From Parvibaculum sp. (lineage in GTDB: Bacteria > Pseudomonadota > Alphaproteobacteria > Parvibaculales > Parvibaculaceae): a DNA stretch of 51,810 nt. Positions 26,086 to 35,398 of the stretch are shown here, in pieces. Position 1 is the stretch's first letter, and the number at the start of each line of letters is the position of its first letter. The notes beneath the pieces are model-generated. The model made no database searches. It worked only from the letters and a program-made list of their open reading frames with translations, and was not told where the DNA came from. The stretch is from contig JACIYQ010000179.1 in the NCBI GenBank assembly GCA_014359855.1, forward strand, positions 1 to 51,810. Direction: 5' to 3'. A program made the position numbers and the translations under genes.

Positions 26086-29013
26086 TCAGAGCACCTCCTT
26101 GAGCCAGTCCGGCGCAGCGCCGTTCGGGGAACGTGGTGAGGGATGTTCCCCCGCACGTTCCCCGGTGCAAGCCGTTGAGGAACAAGCGCTTTGGGAAGGT
26201 GACGAAGGTGGGGAACGTTTTTCCCTATCCTCCATCGCGTGGGCGCAGCCGCGCACATGCGTTAGTGTCGAAAAACGTTCCCCATGTTCCCCACGTTCCC
26301 CGGAGCCTTTTGTTTCAATGGGTTGTGCCGGGGAACGTTGGTTTTCGACGTTCCCCTCCTCGCCACAACGTTCCCCGCCCGATGCCGCGACACCTTGCGG
26401 AAAACGTTCCCCACGTTCCCCTTCGATCGTGAGCTGCCAGCGCTTGGCCTGATGGGAGACGCCCAGCGTGCGCACGCGCATCTTGCGGCCGTCGATATCG
26501 AAGACCCGGTCGCGCATGCGGGCGAGCGCCTTGCCGAGCCGTGTGCGCTGTGACCGGTCGCCCCCGGTGCCGAGCGGCAGCGGCGGCTCGCAGGCCAACG
26601 CCACCTCATAGAGATCGCCGGTGCCGACCTCCGCGGTCCCGAAGCGGTCCCACCAGGCGCCGATGAAACTGCGCCAGATCGCGCCCTCGCCATCGGCGGC
26701 AGCGAGCATCTCGTCGAGATTGGCGAGAAACCCTTCGATCCCGGCGACCTCGAGCACGCCGCCCATGACGCGCGACCAGGTCTCGTAGCTCCCGATCATG
26801 CGCGCGCCCCGTGGACGGCCGGCGGCCAGCCAGGCGCGGCAAAGCGTGAGGCAGGCCGCGACGAGGCGCGGCCGGTTGGCGCGAACCCAGCTCATGAGAT
26901 CGGGGTGGCGGAACCCCTCGCGCCGCCAGGGTTGATCCACCCGGGCATCGAGGCGGATGCGCACGATGCGGCGCGCCATCTCGTTGGAGAACTCGGGATT
27001 GTTGCCGGTCGCGATCCAGACGCAGCGGATCGGCAATCGCGTCATCTCGGACGCCCCGAGAATCCGGTCCTCCCAGAAGGGCGCGGTGAGCGCTGCCGCG
27101 AGCGCGGAGGAGTCGAGCGGGTGACGCAGATTGTCGATAAGCACGAGGGAGGGAATCTGGCGGAGCTTTGCCGTGACGCGCTTGCGCCACTCTTCGTCGT
27201 CGCGGCCCTCGGTCATCACGGAGGCGCTGACGCCGGTGAGCACCGTCGCGATCGCGTCGACCATCAGGGTCGCACCGGTGCCGGGCGTCGGCTTCTCGAT
27301 CAGATGCAGCGGCGTCGGCGCGTCGATCATGGCCCGCAGGAAGCCAAGCAGCAGCAATGCCACCGCATGCGCCCGCTCCGCAGGGCCGGTGAAGGGGAAC
27401 TCGCCCAGCATGTCGTCGACGATGAGACTGCGCGCGGTCGCGATCTCCGCCGGCGACGGGCGCTCCGGAACCTGCGGCACGGCAAAGCATGGTGTCGGCT
27501 GGTAGAGCAGCCGCGCATCGGGGTGGTAGCCGGGCTCGGTCAGGAGGGCGCCATTGCGGCCGAAGACCGGCGTGGTGACGATCCCCGCCAGGACCGGCAG
27601 GCCGGGATCGGGCGTCGCCAGCAGCGACTTGATGAGCGGCGTCGGCGGATGCGCGGGAACGAGATCGCCGTTTCGCGCCAGACGCCGCCAATCGGCGAGC
27701 TTGGCCAGCATGTGCCGCAGGCGCTCTTCCGTCACCGGCCGGGCCATGGGCAGGCCGTCATCGTCGTGCACGGCCCATGTCGGCATGCCGCCGCTGCGAA
27801 AGAGCCAGGGCATCCTGTTCGAGGCGAGCAGCAAACCCCAGCTGCGAGCATGGGCGCGGGCGAGATCGCCCTCATCGGCACGCAGTTGCGGCAAGCGCCC
27901 CTGGGGCTCGACGAAGCCGATCGGGCGGTTTCGGGCGCCATCCTGCGCATCGACGGCATCCGCCACTGCACACGGCTCGGCCGCGTCGATGATCTGGCGG
28001 ACCGCGCCCGCGCCGTTGCGCAGCAGAACGTCGTTGAAATCCTCGCCTTCCGCCCGCGGCAAGGCGATGGCGACGCTGCGGCCTTCGGCGCGGAGACGTT
28101 GCGCCGCCGCTTCGGCTGCACGAAGGCCAGCGCCCGACGCATCGTGGTCGGCGAGCAGAACGACACGCCGGGCCTCCGGCGGCAGGACGACCTGTTCGAG
28201 GTTGGTGGCCGAGAGCGTCGCCCATACCGCCATGCCCGGGCAGGCCGTCATAACGGCGAGCGCCGTTTCGATGCCTTCGGTCAAACCGATGGCACCGTCC
28301 TCTCCGATCGGCGCCAGGCGCACGGCGCCGCCGCCGACCCGGCCCAGCATCTTCTTCGGCTTTTCGACCTCGGCTTTCGCCGCCCCATCCGGGCGCAGGT
28401 AGATGCGGTGCAGGGCAACCACGCTGCCGGAGCGATCGCGAACCAGGCCGACGATGGCCGGGAACCCGGTCCTCGTATCCCAATGCGCGAGATCCGGATG
28501 GAACAGTAGGTCGGACGGTGGCGGGACCGTGAGACCTCGTGCACGCAGATAAGCCTCCCCCGGTGTGCCGGCGATCGGGAGGGCCCGCGAGAGGATGATC
28601 TCGATTTCTCGGGCAGAGTCTTTCTCCGGCTTCGCGGAAACCGCCGAGGGTTCGCGCCGCGCTGGCGCTGCGGCGGTCCATCCGACCAGATCTGCGGCAT
28701 AAGCAAAAAGGTCGCGGCCCTTGAGGCCGGTCGCCTGTTCGAGTGTGCTCAGTGGCCCGCCGCCCTGGCCGCCGTCGAAGTCGATCCAGTCGCCGGCGTG
28801 CTCGCCTCTGAGCGTGATCACGCAGGAGCCGTTCTTTCGCGGCGCAGCGCCATTGATATTGGCGAGACGCCATTCGTCGCCGTTGCGCCGGCCGTTCGGG
28901 AAGTGCTGCGGCACCCAGGCGTCGGTCCTGTCACGCAGGCCGGCCACGATGGCGTCGAGATCGTAATGGACCGCAGGCGTTCTGGCGGGTGCGATGTCGT
29001 TGAAGTCAATCAA
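26086..29013 (-). CDS. Toprim primase with C-terminal helicase-like ATPase domain and low-complexity tail
   Basis: 975 aa; IGLTEGIETALAVM, VVLLADHDASGAGLRAAEAAAQRLRAEGRSVAIALP (Toprim); GATLMVDAIATVLTG and WIATGNNPEFSNEMARRIVRIRLD (ATPase). Confidence 0.85.
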   Translation of the reverse strand: MIDFNDIAPARTPAVHYDLDAIVAGLRDRTDAWVPQHFPNGRRNGDEWRLANINGAAPRKNGSCVITLRGEHAGDWIDFDGGQGGGPLSTLEQATGLKGRDLFAYAADLVGWTAAAPARREPSAVSAKPEKDSAREIEIILSRALPIAGTPGEAYLRARGLTVPPPSDLLFHPDLAHWDTRTGFPAIVGLVRDRSGSVVALHRIYLRPDGAAKAEVEKPKKMLGRVGGGAVRLAPIGEDGAIGLTEGIETALAVMTACPGMAVWATLSATNLEQVVLPPEARRVVLLADHDASGAGLRAAEAAAQRLRAEGRSVAIALPRAEGEDFNDVLLRNGAGAVRQIIDAAEPCAVADAVDAQDGARNRPIGFVEPQGRLPQLRADEGDLARAHARSWGLLLASNRMPWLFRSGGMPTWAVHDDDGLPMARPVTEERLRHMLAKLADWRRLARNGDLVPAHPPTPLIKSLLATPDPGLPVLAGIVTTPVFGRNGALLTEPGYHPDARLLYQPTPCFAVPQVPERPSPAEIATARSLIVDDMLGEFPFTGPAERAHAVALLLLGFLRAMIDAPTPLHLIEKPTPGTGATLMVDAIATVLTGVSASVMTEGRDDEEWRKRVTAKLRQIPSLVLIDNLRHPLDSSALAAALTAPFWEDRILGASEMTRLPIRCVWIATGNNPEFSNEMARRIVRIRLDARVDQPWRREGFRHPDLMSWVRANRPRLVAACLTLCRAWLAAGRPRGARMIGSYETWSRVMGGVLEVAGIEGFLANLDEMLAAADGEGAIWRSFIGAWWDRFGTAEVGTGDLYEVALACEPPLPLGTGGDRSQRTRLGKALARMRDRVFDIDGRKMRVRTLGVSHQAKRWQLTIEGERGERFPQGVAASGGERCGEEGNVENQRSPAQPIETKGSGERGEHGERFSTLTHVRGCAHAMEDREKRSPPSSPSQSACSSTACTGERAGEHPSPRSPNGAAPDWLKEVL
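26126..26421. repeat. Cluster of twelve 9-bp sites RYGTTCCCC/GGGGAACRY (candidate iterons)
   Basis: Sites at 26126(inv), 26143, 26155, 26210(inv), 26275, 26284, 26293, 26330(inv), 26348, 26368, 26404, 26413; ten ACGTTCCCC, two ATGTTCCCC; tandem 9-bp runs at 26275-26301 and 26404-26421. Confidence 0.9.
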
Positions 29014-30286
29014 GGATCACCAGCCCTTGCTCCGCGCGCGTAATGGCGGTGTAGAGCCAGCGGGCGCGGTCCTCGGCGGTCCGCCCGAGGCCGTCGTCGT
29101 AGACGATCACGTTCTCCCACTGCGACCCTTGGGCCTTGTGGCAGGTGATGGCGTAGCCCCAGACGCTCTCGACAAGTCCCCGCATGTCGCGCCAATCGCG
29201 GCGCAGGCGCTCGGCGTCGTAGGCGACGTGGTCGTCGAAATGCCCCTTGTAGAACCATTGGCGGCCGGGGACGCTCGTCCCGTCCTCGGTGCGCACCATC
29301 GCGCTGAAGGCGAGCGGGCTTTCGTCGCGGATGTCCGAAAGGTCGAGGAACATGCCGTTGACGAGACCGAGATCGTGCCGGTTCTTGAGGCAGATGATCT
29401 TCTCGCCGAGCCCGCGCGGATAAGCGTCCGGAAAGCCGGCCGCCTGCTTCATCGCGGTATTCAGAAAGAGCCGCGTCGCATTGCGGCCGCAGATCACCTG
29501 GCCGCCCTTGAGGAATTGATGCGGGCCGATGTCGGAGCGCCGCATCTTCCAGACGAAGTCGTCATGCTCGCCGTAGGGAATGGGCATGCTCTGCCGTGCG
29601 AGCGTCGCGAGGCGGATGATCGCGCTGGTCTCGGCCTGGCGATGGATATCGGTCAGCATCACGTCGGGATCGGCGTCGGTGAAGGCGCCGTCGCCTTTGA
29701 TCGGCGGCAACTGGCCGGGGTCGCCGAGCACCAGGATCGGCTTGCCGAAGGCGAGCAGATCGCTCGCCATTTCGGCGCCGACCATGGAGACCTCGTCGAG
29801 CACGATCAGGTCGGCGTCGCGGACCAGCGACTGCTCGTTCAGAATGAAACGGGGCTGATGGATGTCGGCGAGCCGGAGCTCGAGGCGGCGGATCTGGGTC
29901 TCGGCGAAGGAGCGCTCCGCCGGCCCCATGCTGCGCAGGCCTTTGCGCAGCGTCTCCAACTCGCGGGTAACACGCTCGATCTCCTCGGGCGTCGCCTCGG
30001 AGACCTTGTAGATCAGGCTGTGGATCGTCGATGCCGGCGTTCCCTTCCGGGTCATCACCAGGGCCGCCTTGCCGGTGAAGGCGGCATAGAGCACGCCGCC
30101 CGAGCCGCCCGTGCGATCCATCGGTTCGAGACCGAGCTCGCCGATCGCATGCCGGGTGATGGTGGTCTTGCCCGTTCCTGCGTAACCGAACAGGCGGAAC
30201 ACCTGCTGATCGCGCGTGCGGCGCCGAAACCAGTCCTCGATCGCGGCGATTGCCGCCGCCTGCTGCGGAGACGGGATGAAGCTCAT
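29006..30286 (-). CDS. RecD-like SF1 helicase / AAA ATPase
   Basis: LFGYAGTGKTTITRHA Walker A; LIVLDEVSMVG; LVLGDPGQLPPI; YAITCHKAQGSQWENVIVYDD; start placed at 30286. Confidence 0.9.
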   Translation of the reverse strand: MSFIPSPQQAAAIAAIEDWFRRRTRDQQVFRLFGYAGTGKTTITRHAIGELGLEPMDRTGGSGGVLYAAFTGKAALVMTRKGTPASTIHSLIYKVSEATPEEIERVTRELETLRKGLRSMGPAERSFAETQIRRLELRLADIHQPRFILNEQSLVRDADLIVLDEVSMVGAEMASDLLAFGKPILVLGDPGQLPPIKGDGAFTDADPDVMLTDIHRQAETSAIIRLATLARQSMPIPYGEHDDFVWKMRRSDIGPHQFLKGGQVICGRNATRLFLNTAMKQAAGFPDAYPRGLGEKIICLKNRHDLGLVNGMFLDLSDIRDESPLAFSAMVRTEDGTSVPGRQWFYKGHFDDHVAYDAERLRRDWRDMRGLVESVWGYAITCHKAQGSQWENVIVYDDGLGRTAEDRARWLYTAITRAEQGLVILD

Positions 30287-31053
30287 CGCTCGCCCTCCCA
30301 GCAGCGCTCCGCATAGGCGCACATGCGGCAGAGATAGAAGTCCTGGGCTGCGGCGATCCGCGGTGGGAGTTCGCCGACTGCCGCAGCGCGCAGGATATCG
30401 ACGGCCTTGTCGGACAGCGCCTGCGCGCAGGGCGGATCGAACGCGACCACTTCGTGGTGGAGCGCCTCGGTGTCCTTGTTAAGGGCCGTGACGAGGGCGG
30501 TCTCCAGCTCCAGGTAGCCCATGTAGAGCTGGACCTGCGCGAAGTAGACCGGCTTGGAGGCGCGCAAGCCACGCTTGACCAGGTCGTTCCAGGATTTGGC
30601 GTTCAGCGCCTTGTGCTCCCAGAGCACGGGCCAGCGCAGGCCGACATCGGGGCCGGCGACGATCACGCCGTCGATGTGGCCGCGCAGCTTGCCGCCCGCC
30701 GCCTCGAACCCGAATTGTCCGCCGTCCGCGCGTTCGGTGCGAAGGTCGAAGCCCGCGCTGCGCAGCCAGCGGATGGAGAGCGTCTCGAACTGGTGGCCGG
30801 CGTCGAAGATACGCAGGATCGCGCCATCGAAATCCCGTCCCTCATCCTTGGGCGTATGGGTCACCTCGTAGACGAGCTTGCGCACGCAGGGCTCGCCGAT
30901 CCGGCTGCCCCCGAGATAGTCGCGCGGCGTCTGCCGACGATTGCGTGCCACCAGCGCCGCATCGATCAGGGCATTGATCCGATCGGACACGCTGATCGCG
31001 TGGCCGATGCGGCCATAGATGAAGCCGGAGCCGTGGTTGAGATCGACGATCAT
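30283..31053 (-). CDS. PD-(D/E)XK (Cas4/RecB-like) nuclease
   Basis: IDGVIVAGPDVGLRWPVLWEHKALNAKSW core and C-terminal cysteines (DFYLCRMCAYAERCWEGER). Confidence 0.8.
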   Translation of the reverse strand: MIVDLNHGSGFIYGRIGHAISVSDRINALIDAALVARNRRQTPRDYLGGSRIGEPCVRKLVYEVTHTPKDEGRDFDGAILRIFDAGHQFETLSIRWLRSAGFDLRTERADGGQFGFEAAGGKLRGHIDGVIVAGPDVGLRWPVLWEHKALNAKSWNDLVKRGLRASKPVYFAQVQLYMGYLELETALVTALNKDTEALHHEVVAFDPPCAQALSDKAVDILRAAAVGELPPRIAAAQDFYLCRMCAYAERCWEGER

Positions 31054-31469
31054 GAGCGCGACCTCGCCCGAGCCTTGGCGGCGGGGTGCTGGTCTCCGGT
31101 GCGCGAACGGCAGTAGTCGAGAAATCCCGGCGCGTTGAGATTCTCCCGTTGCGTGCCCCAGCGAAGATTGTCAGCGCGATTATTGGCTGCGTTCTCATCG
31201 AGGTGCATGACCACGGCGCCCTCAAAGGGCGGGCTGCCATGGAATGCCTCGGCTACCAGCCGGGCGACCTTGTAGGTGCGATCGCCAATCGTGACGATAA
31301 AACGACCATCGGCCTTGTTCCACACGCCGAATGTCGGCGTTCCGCCATAGGGACGCTGCCCACCACGTGGCATCGCGCCACGATATGGGACCAGCATGAT
31401 ACGTCCCTCATTGCTGGCGAGAACGCCAGGCAGTGACGGAATATCTCTCCAGATTTCTCCATTGGGCAT
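31050..31469 (-). CDS. NUMOD4/HNH homing-type endonuclease
   Basis: IWRDIPSLPGVLASNEGRI (NUMOD4-like) and VVMHLDENAANNRADNLRWGTQRENLNA (HNH_3-like). Confidence 0.8.
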   Translation of the reverse strand: MPNGEIWRDIPSLPGVLASNEGRIMLVPYRGAMPRGGQRPYGGTPTFGVWNKADGRFIVTIGDRTYKVARLVAEAFHGSPPFEGAVVMHLDENAANNRADNLRWGTQRENLNAPGFLDYCRSRTGDQHPAAKARARSRS

Positions 31470-31484
31470 GGCTATTCGTCGTCT

Positions 31485-31845
31485 CTAAAAGGGCAAAGGA
31501 TCGTCGAGCGGATCGCGGGCGGCTGCCTGGCGCTGCATCGACTCCTGAAACCCGTCGACGCAGGCCTCGATGATGCGATCGATCTCTTCCGGCTTCCGGT
31601 CGTAGAACGGCGCCATCAGGTCGAGCTCGGTGAGCGTCTCGGCGAGAAACCGGCGCGCCTCCTTGATCGCTCGAGTCTCCATGTCGGTCTTGTCGATCAT
31701 CCCGTTGTTCCTGTTGGCGAGCGCCGCGCCGACATCGAGGCAGCGCATCGAGCAGAAGCGGTGGTAAGGAAAGCGGCCCCAGCGCAGCTGGTGGACGTAG
31801 CCGAAGCCCCGCGCCTGACGTCCGCAGACGGCGCAGACGGCTACC
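31485..31845 (-). CDS. Zinc-binding phage protein (DUF6511-like); start uncertain
   Basis: CAVCGRQARGFGYVHQLRWGRFPYHRFCSMRCLDVG; no clear ATG/GTG/TTG near the upstream stop. Confidence 0.55.
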
Positions 31846-32068
31846 CGAGCAAGAGCCGGGTCAGGTCCTCTGCGTCGTCCGGCTGATCCTTGATCCGGTG
31901 CGAGGCCAGGACGATGAACCGCGCGATCGCGTTCGCCGCCATGGCTTCCAGTTCGGGGAGCGTGAGAGCGGCGATGGGCTGGTGAAGCCTTCCGCGTCCT
32001 TCGAGCCATTGTCCCATCGCCTTCGCTGCCTCGCGCGTGACGTGCGCCTGCCACTCATCGGCCGTCAT
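31841..32068 (-). CDS. Hypothetical small protein
   Basis: 75 aa MTADEWQAHVTREAAKAMGQWLEGRGRLHQPIAALTLPELEAMAANAIARFIVLASHRI. Confidence 0.5.
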   Translation of the reverse strand: MTADEWQAHVTREAAKAMGQWLEGRGRLHQPIAALTLPELEAMAANAIARFIVLASHRIKDQPDDAEDLTRLLLG

Positions 32069-32073
32069 GACGG

Positions 32074-32817
32074 TCAGGTGTTGAGCCAGGCCGGGCCACT
32101 CGGGACCGGCGTCGCTGCAGGCGCGGCTGCCGGGGCCGTTGCCGGAGCCGTGCCCGGCTGTGCCGGCCGGCTCCAGGCTGGCGCAGCGTTCGCGGGCGGC
32201 GAAGCGGCGGGCTGCCCCCAGGCCGGGGCTGTGGTCGATGCGGGTGAGGCAGTCTTCGGCCGCGCACGGGTGCTGGGGCTCGGCGCCAGGACCTCGCCGT
32301 CCATCACCTTCCGCCATTCCGGCTCGCTCGGCAGAACTACGCGGTCGAGCTTGTTGCTGTCGCCGTAGCGCGGGTCGTCGCTGGGCTCAACCTTGATCTT
32401 GGCGACAAAGGTGATGCCGCTGAGGTCGGCCAGACCGCGCAGGATTCGCTTCGCCTTCGCCGCGTCGCTCATGTCCTGCGGATCGAGCCCGAGCGCGCTG
32501 TCGATCATCGCGCGGAAGCTCCCCTTCGAGATCTTCCAGCCTATCGAGACACCCTGCTCGTCGACCTTGCCGCCGGAGACGGTGAACATCTGCCAGAACT
32601 TGCGCCGGACGTGAGGGCCCTCGGCGACGGTGAACTCGGCATCCACCATCAGCACGTCGCTGCCGGGCGCGTTCGAGGCCTTGAGCAGCCCCCGGTCGAT
32701 CTCGCTCTGGCCGTCTGTCCCGCCCGGCCGGATGGTCATGGTGACCTTGGCGAAGGTGCCGTCGGGGATCAGTTCGCCGCTCTTCTGCGGCTCGGCGTCG
32801 TTCATGTCGAAGCTCAT
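32074..32817 (-). CDS. Putative phage ssDNA-binding-like protein (DUF669-like) with Pro/Ala-rich tail
   Basis: 247 aa between recombination ATPase and nuclease genes; GSDVLMVDAEFTVAEGPHVRRKFWQMFTVSG. Confidence 0.5.
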   Translation of the reverse strand: MSFDMNDAEPQKSGELIPDGTFAKVTMTIRPGGTDGQSEIDRGLLKASNAPGSDVLMVDAEFTVAEGPHVRRKFWQMFTVSGGKVDEQGVSIGWKISKGSFRAMIDSALGLDPQDMSDAAKAKRILRGLADLSGITFVAKIKVEPSDDPRYGDSNKLDRVVLPSEPEWRKVMDGEVLAPSPSTRARPKTASPASTTAPAWGQPAASPPANAAPAWSRPAQPGTAPATAPAAAPAATPVPSGPAWLNT

Positions 32818-32823
32818 GGCTCG

Positions 32824-33657
32824 TCATCCTTTCCGGGTTGAATTGATCTTGGAGAGCAGCGCGCCGAGATCGGGCGGCTCGGTGACATCGAGACGGCCGC
32901 TGCGATCCTTCGCCGGCAGGCCGAAGGGATTGCCGGCGCGGCAGACGAGGCGGCGTTCTTCGCCGCGCTCGGGCTCATGCCGCCAGCCGTCCCCGTCGCG
33001 CGCGAACAGGCTCATGGTGATGACCTGATCGACGATGCCGGGAAGCTCGCGGCCGGCCTTGCCGCCTTCCATCTGCGGCTGCCAGGTCGTGCGGTTGAAC
33101 TCGTCGGTGACGCGTTCGAGGATGCCGACGAAGATCGCGGTCTTCGCCTGCGCGTGCTGCAGATGCTTGAGGAGACCGATGACCTCGCGCGCCAGCAGGC
33201 CGTAGGCGCCGCGCGTGTCGGGTTTGCCGGTCTTGTCGGAGAAAGCCTCGGGCCGGGTCTTCGCCCAGGCCATGGCCTGGCGCGTGAGATCGGTAATGCT
33301 GTCGACGAAGATGATGCGCTTGCCCGCGATCATCTGAACGAGATCCGGATAGCTCTCCCTGAGATGCTGGTAATGCGCCTCGGAGAAGAAGCCGCTCGGG
33401 TCGGCGGACGGATTGACCCCGCCGACGAGGCAGCCGATGTCGAGGGCGTCGGCGAAGGTGCGCACCGGGATGCTGTCGCCGGGCCAGTCCTGGACAGACT
33501 TCATGCCGGCCTCGAGGTCGATGCAAAGCGTCTCCGCCGGCGGCAGCGATTTCAGCAAGGACGTCTTGCCGACGCCGCTCGGACCGAAGATCGCCATGGT
33601 GGTCTTGGCGCCGGCCGCGGACAGCCGTTCGTCGGCGCTGACGATGCGCAGCGCCAT
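32824..33657 (-). CDS. Sak4/RecA-like phage recombination ATPase
   Basis: GPSGVGKTSLLKSLPPAETLCIDLEAGMKSV; IIFVDSITDLTRQAM; 277 aa. Confidence 0.75.
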   Translation of the reverse strand: MALRIVSADERLSAAGAKTTMAIFGPSGVGKTSLLKSLPPAETLCIDLEAGMKSVQDWPGDSIPVRTFADALDIGCLVGGVNPSADPSGFFSEAHYQHLRESYPDLVQMIAGKRIIFVDSITDLTRQAMAWAKTRPEAFSDKTGKPDTRGAYGLLAREVIGLLKHLQHAQAKTAIFVGILERVTDEFNRTTWQPQMEGGKAGRELPGIVDQVITMSLFARDGDGWRHEPERGEERRLVCRAGNPFGLPAKDRSGRLDVTEPPDLGALLSKINSTRKG

Positions 33658-33956
33658 CAGCGGCCTCCAGCGTCGCGTGACGCCATATCAAGAGCGCACT
33701 CGCTTCCGCGCGCGCCCGCTTGCCGGGCAAGACCATAGAGTTTGCGCAGAGCGTGCAGGCGGTCGCCGACCGCGCTGAACTCGGCTTCGACACCCAGCAA
33801 GGCGAAGGCGATATCGTCGAGCGTGGCGTCCTCGATCGGCTTGACGACCTGTTCGCGGCGGATTTCGCCGAGCACGGGAATGACGATGGTGTCGGGCAGC
33901 GCTTCGAGCGCGTAGTGGCGCTTGCGGATCTCGGTCAGGGCAGCAGAGCTGGTCAT
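33657..33956 (-). CDS. Hypothetical phage protein
   Basis: MTSSAALTEIRKRHYALEALPDTIVIPVLGEIRREQVVKPIEDATLDDIAFALLGVEAEF; start placed at 33956. Confidence 0.55.
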   Translation of the reverse strand: MTSSAALTEIRKRHYALEALPDTIVIPVLGEIRREQVVKPIEDATLDDIAFALLGVEAEFSAVGDRLHALRKLYGLARQAGARGSECALDMASRDAGGR

Positions 33957-34447
33957 CGGGTATCCTCGGACTTGATGGTGAGACGGAAGGTCGGCTTGGC
34001 GGTCCGCACCGTGCGGGCGGCGGCGAAGGCCTCGCGGATGGCGGTGGGCCAGGCGGTGTATTTGCGCTCGGGGACCTTGAAGCCGATGTCGACGTAATCG
34101 GCCGGGTTCTCCCCGCCCGCACGGATCCGCTCGACGAGTGCGGCGAGCAGCGACTGGTCCCAGTCGACCTTCTTCGGGAGATCGGCCGCGACGACGACGG
34201 CGCCGTCCTCGAAACGGACGAGGCCGGTGTCCTTGCCCTCGGCCCGGCGCACCGTCGCTGCCGCGTCGGCGTAGCGAAGCGCGATCGCGCCTTCGAGCCA
34301 CTCCTTGAGCCGCTTGGCGGCATCCAGGGCGGCGTCGGCATCCTCCTGGAGCAGCGCCAGATGCTCCGCCGGAAGCTTTGCGATCTCGCCGACCGGCATG
34401 GTGCGGATGTCGTCGAGGCTGGGGCGGTTGCCGCGAGCTGGTGCCAT
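33953..34447 (-). CDS. Hypothetical phage protein
   Basis: 164 aa MAPARGNRPSLDDIRTMPVGEIAKLPAEHLALLQEDADAALDAAKRLKEWLEGAIALRYAD. Confidence 0.6.
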   Translation of the reverse strand: MAPARGNRPSLDDIRTMPVGEIAKLPAEHLALLQEDADAALDAAKRLKEWLEGAIALRYADAAATVRRAEGKDTGLVRFEDGAVVVAADLPKKVDWDQSLLAALVERIRAGGENPADYVDIGFKVPERKYTAWPTAIREAFAAARTVRTAKPTFRLTIKSEDTR

Positions 34448-34788
34448 CACGCCACCTCCGCCAACAGGAGTGTGGACAGCGAGACCGAGGCCTGCTTCGG
34501 CTTCGGGCGGGCGATGGCGAGATAGCTGTAATCGTCCGACCGGTGGCGACGCTGCACGAGATGGATCAGTCCGCGCTCGGCCGCCCACCAGGCGCGGCGC
34601 GCGACGCGGGCGAGTTCCGCCCGCTCCCGTTCGGCAAGGCGCGTGCCCTGCGGCATGGTATCGAGCGCGAGGAAGCCACGGTGATATTCGAGGATGTCGC
34701 CGGGTGCTGCCTGACCGACCCAGCCGCAGAGATCGATCTCGGTGAGCGGGTTCCGGACAGCGGGGAATCTGGATGCAATGACGTTCAT
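34447..34788 (-). CDS. Hypothetical phage protein
   Basis: 113 aa ORF with overlapping start/stop in the early operon. Confidence 0.55.
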   Translation of the reverse strand: MNVIASRFPAVRNPLTEIDLCGWVGQAAPGDILEYHRGFLALDTMPQGTRLAERERAELARVARRAWWAAERGLIHLVQRRHRSDDYSYLAIARPKPKQASVSLSTLLLAEVA

Positions 34789-34822
34789 GATGGGCTCCTA
34801 CTCACGCGCTCGCCGAACCGTC

Positions 34823-35398
34823 TCACGCGGCCCGGACACCGATCGCCGTCAGGGCAAGGCGGATGTCCTTGACGCGGCGGTAGAGGCTGCTGCGGGCGCC
34901 ATGGCCGCTCGCCGCAAGGCGATCGACGGTGGTCCGGGAGAGGGCTGCACAGAGAGCGCCGTCGGCGGGTTCGAGCGAGCCAAGACCGCGCTCGACATCG
35001 AGACGCTCCTCGGCGGTGGCGAACGCATCGACGGGCTGGCCGAAGAGCGCTGACAGCCCGTCGGCTTCGGCGATGAGGTCGCCGCGGGTCTGCCCGTCGC
35101 TCTCGGGAATGACCTCATCGAGCGAGATCGGCGCCGCGCCATACATCCGGCGCTCCCGCTTCACCTTGTTGGCGATGCGCGTCGCCCTGTTGGTGAGGAT
35201 GGCGCCCGCAAAGGCACCGAGCGTGCCACGATCAGCGTCGTAGGCGGGAAGCCGGGCGATCAGATCAACGAGCAGGTCCTGGCGGACATCGTCGAGATCG
35301 GCGCGAGGAAGCCGCAGCTGGCGGACGAGGCGGCGGGCCGCAATGTCCGCCTCATGAAGAAGGATCTGAAGGTCGTCTCGGGAAATCGAAGAGTGCAT
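34823..35398 (-). CDS. Sigma-70 family (ECF-like) sigma factor
   Basis: Region-2-like RLPRADLDDVRQDLLVDLIARLPAYDADRGTLGAFAGAILTNRATRIANKVKRERR, plus C-terminal region-4-like HTH. Confidence 0.7.
   Translation of the reverse strand: MHSSISRDDLQILLHEADIAARRLVRQLRLPRADLDDVRQDLLVDLIARLPAYDADRGTLGAFAGAILTNRATRIANKVKRERRMYGAAPISLDEVIPESDGQTRGDLIAEADGLSALFGQPVDAFATAEERLDVERGLGSLEPADGALCAALSRTTVDRLAASGHGARSSLYRRVKDIRLALTAIGVRAA

Noticed and set aside
26126-26421. Possible CRISPR array
   Set aside because: Units are only 9 bp, in both orientations with irregular spacing and partly back-to-back; no spacers of regular length.
26133-26432. Plus-strand ORF rich in NVPHVPRS-like peptide repeats
   Set aside because: The peptide repeats come from the RYGTTCCCC DNA sites read in this frame; no RBS or independent coding support.
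26905-28509. 534-aa plus-strand ORF opposite the primase gene
   Set aside because: Antisense shadow; Toprim and ATPase motifs are on the minus strand.
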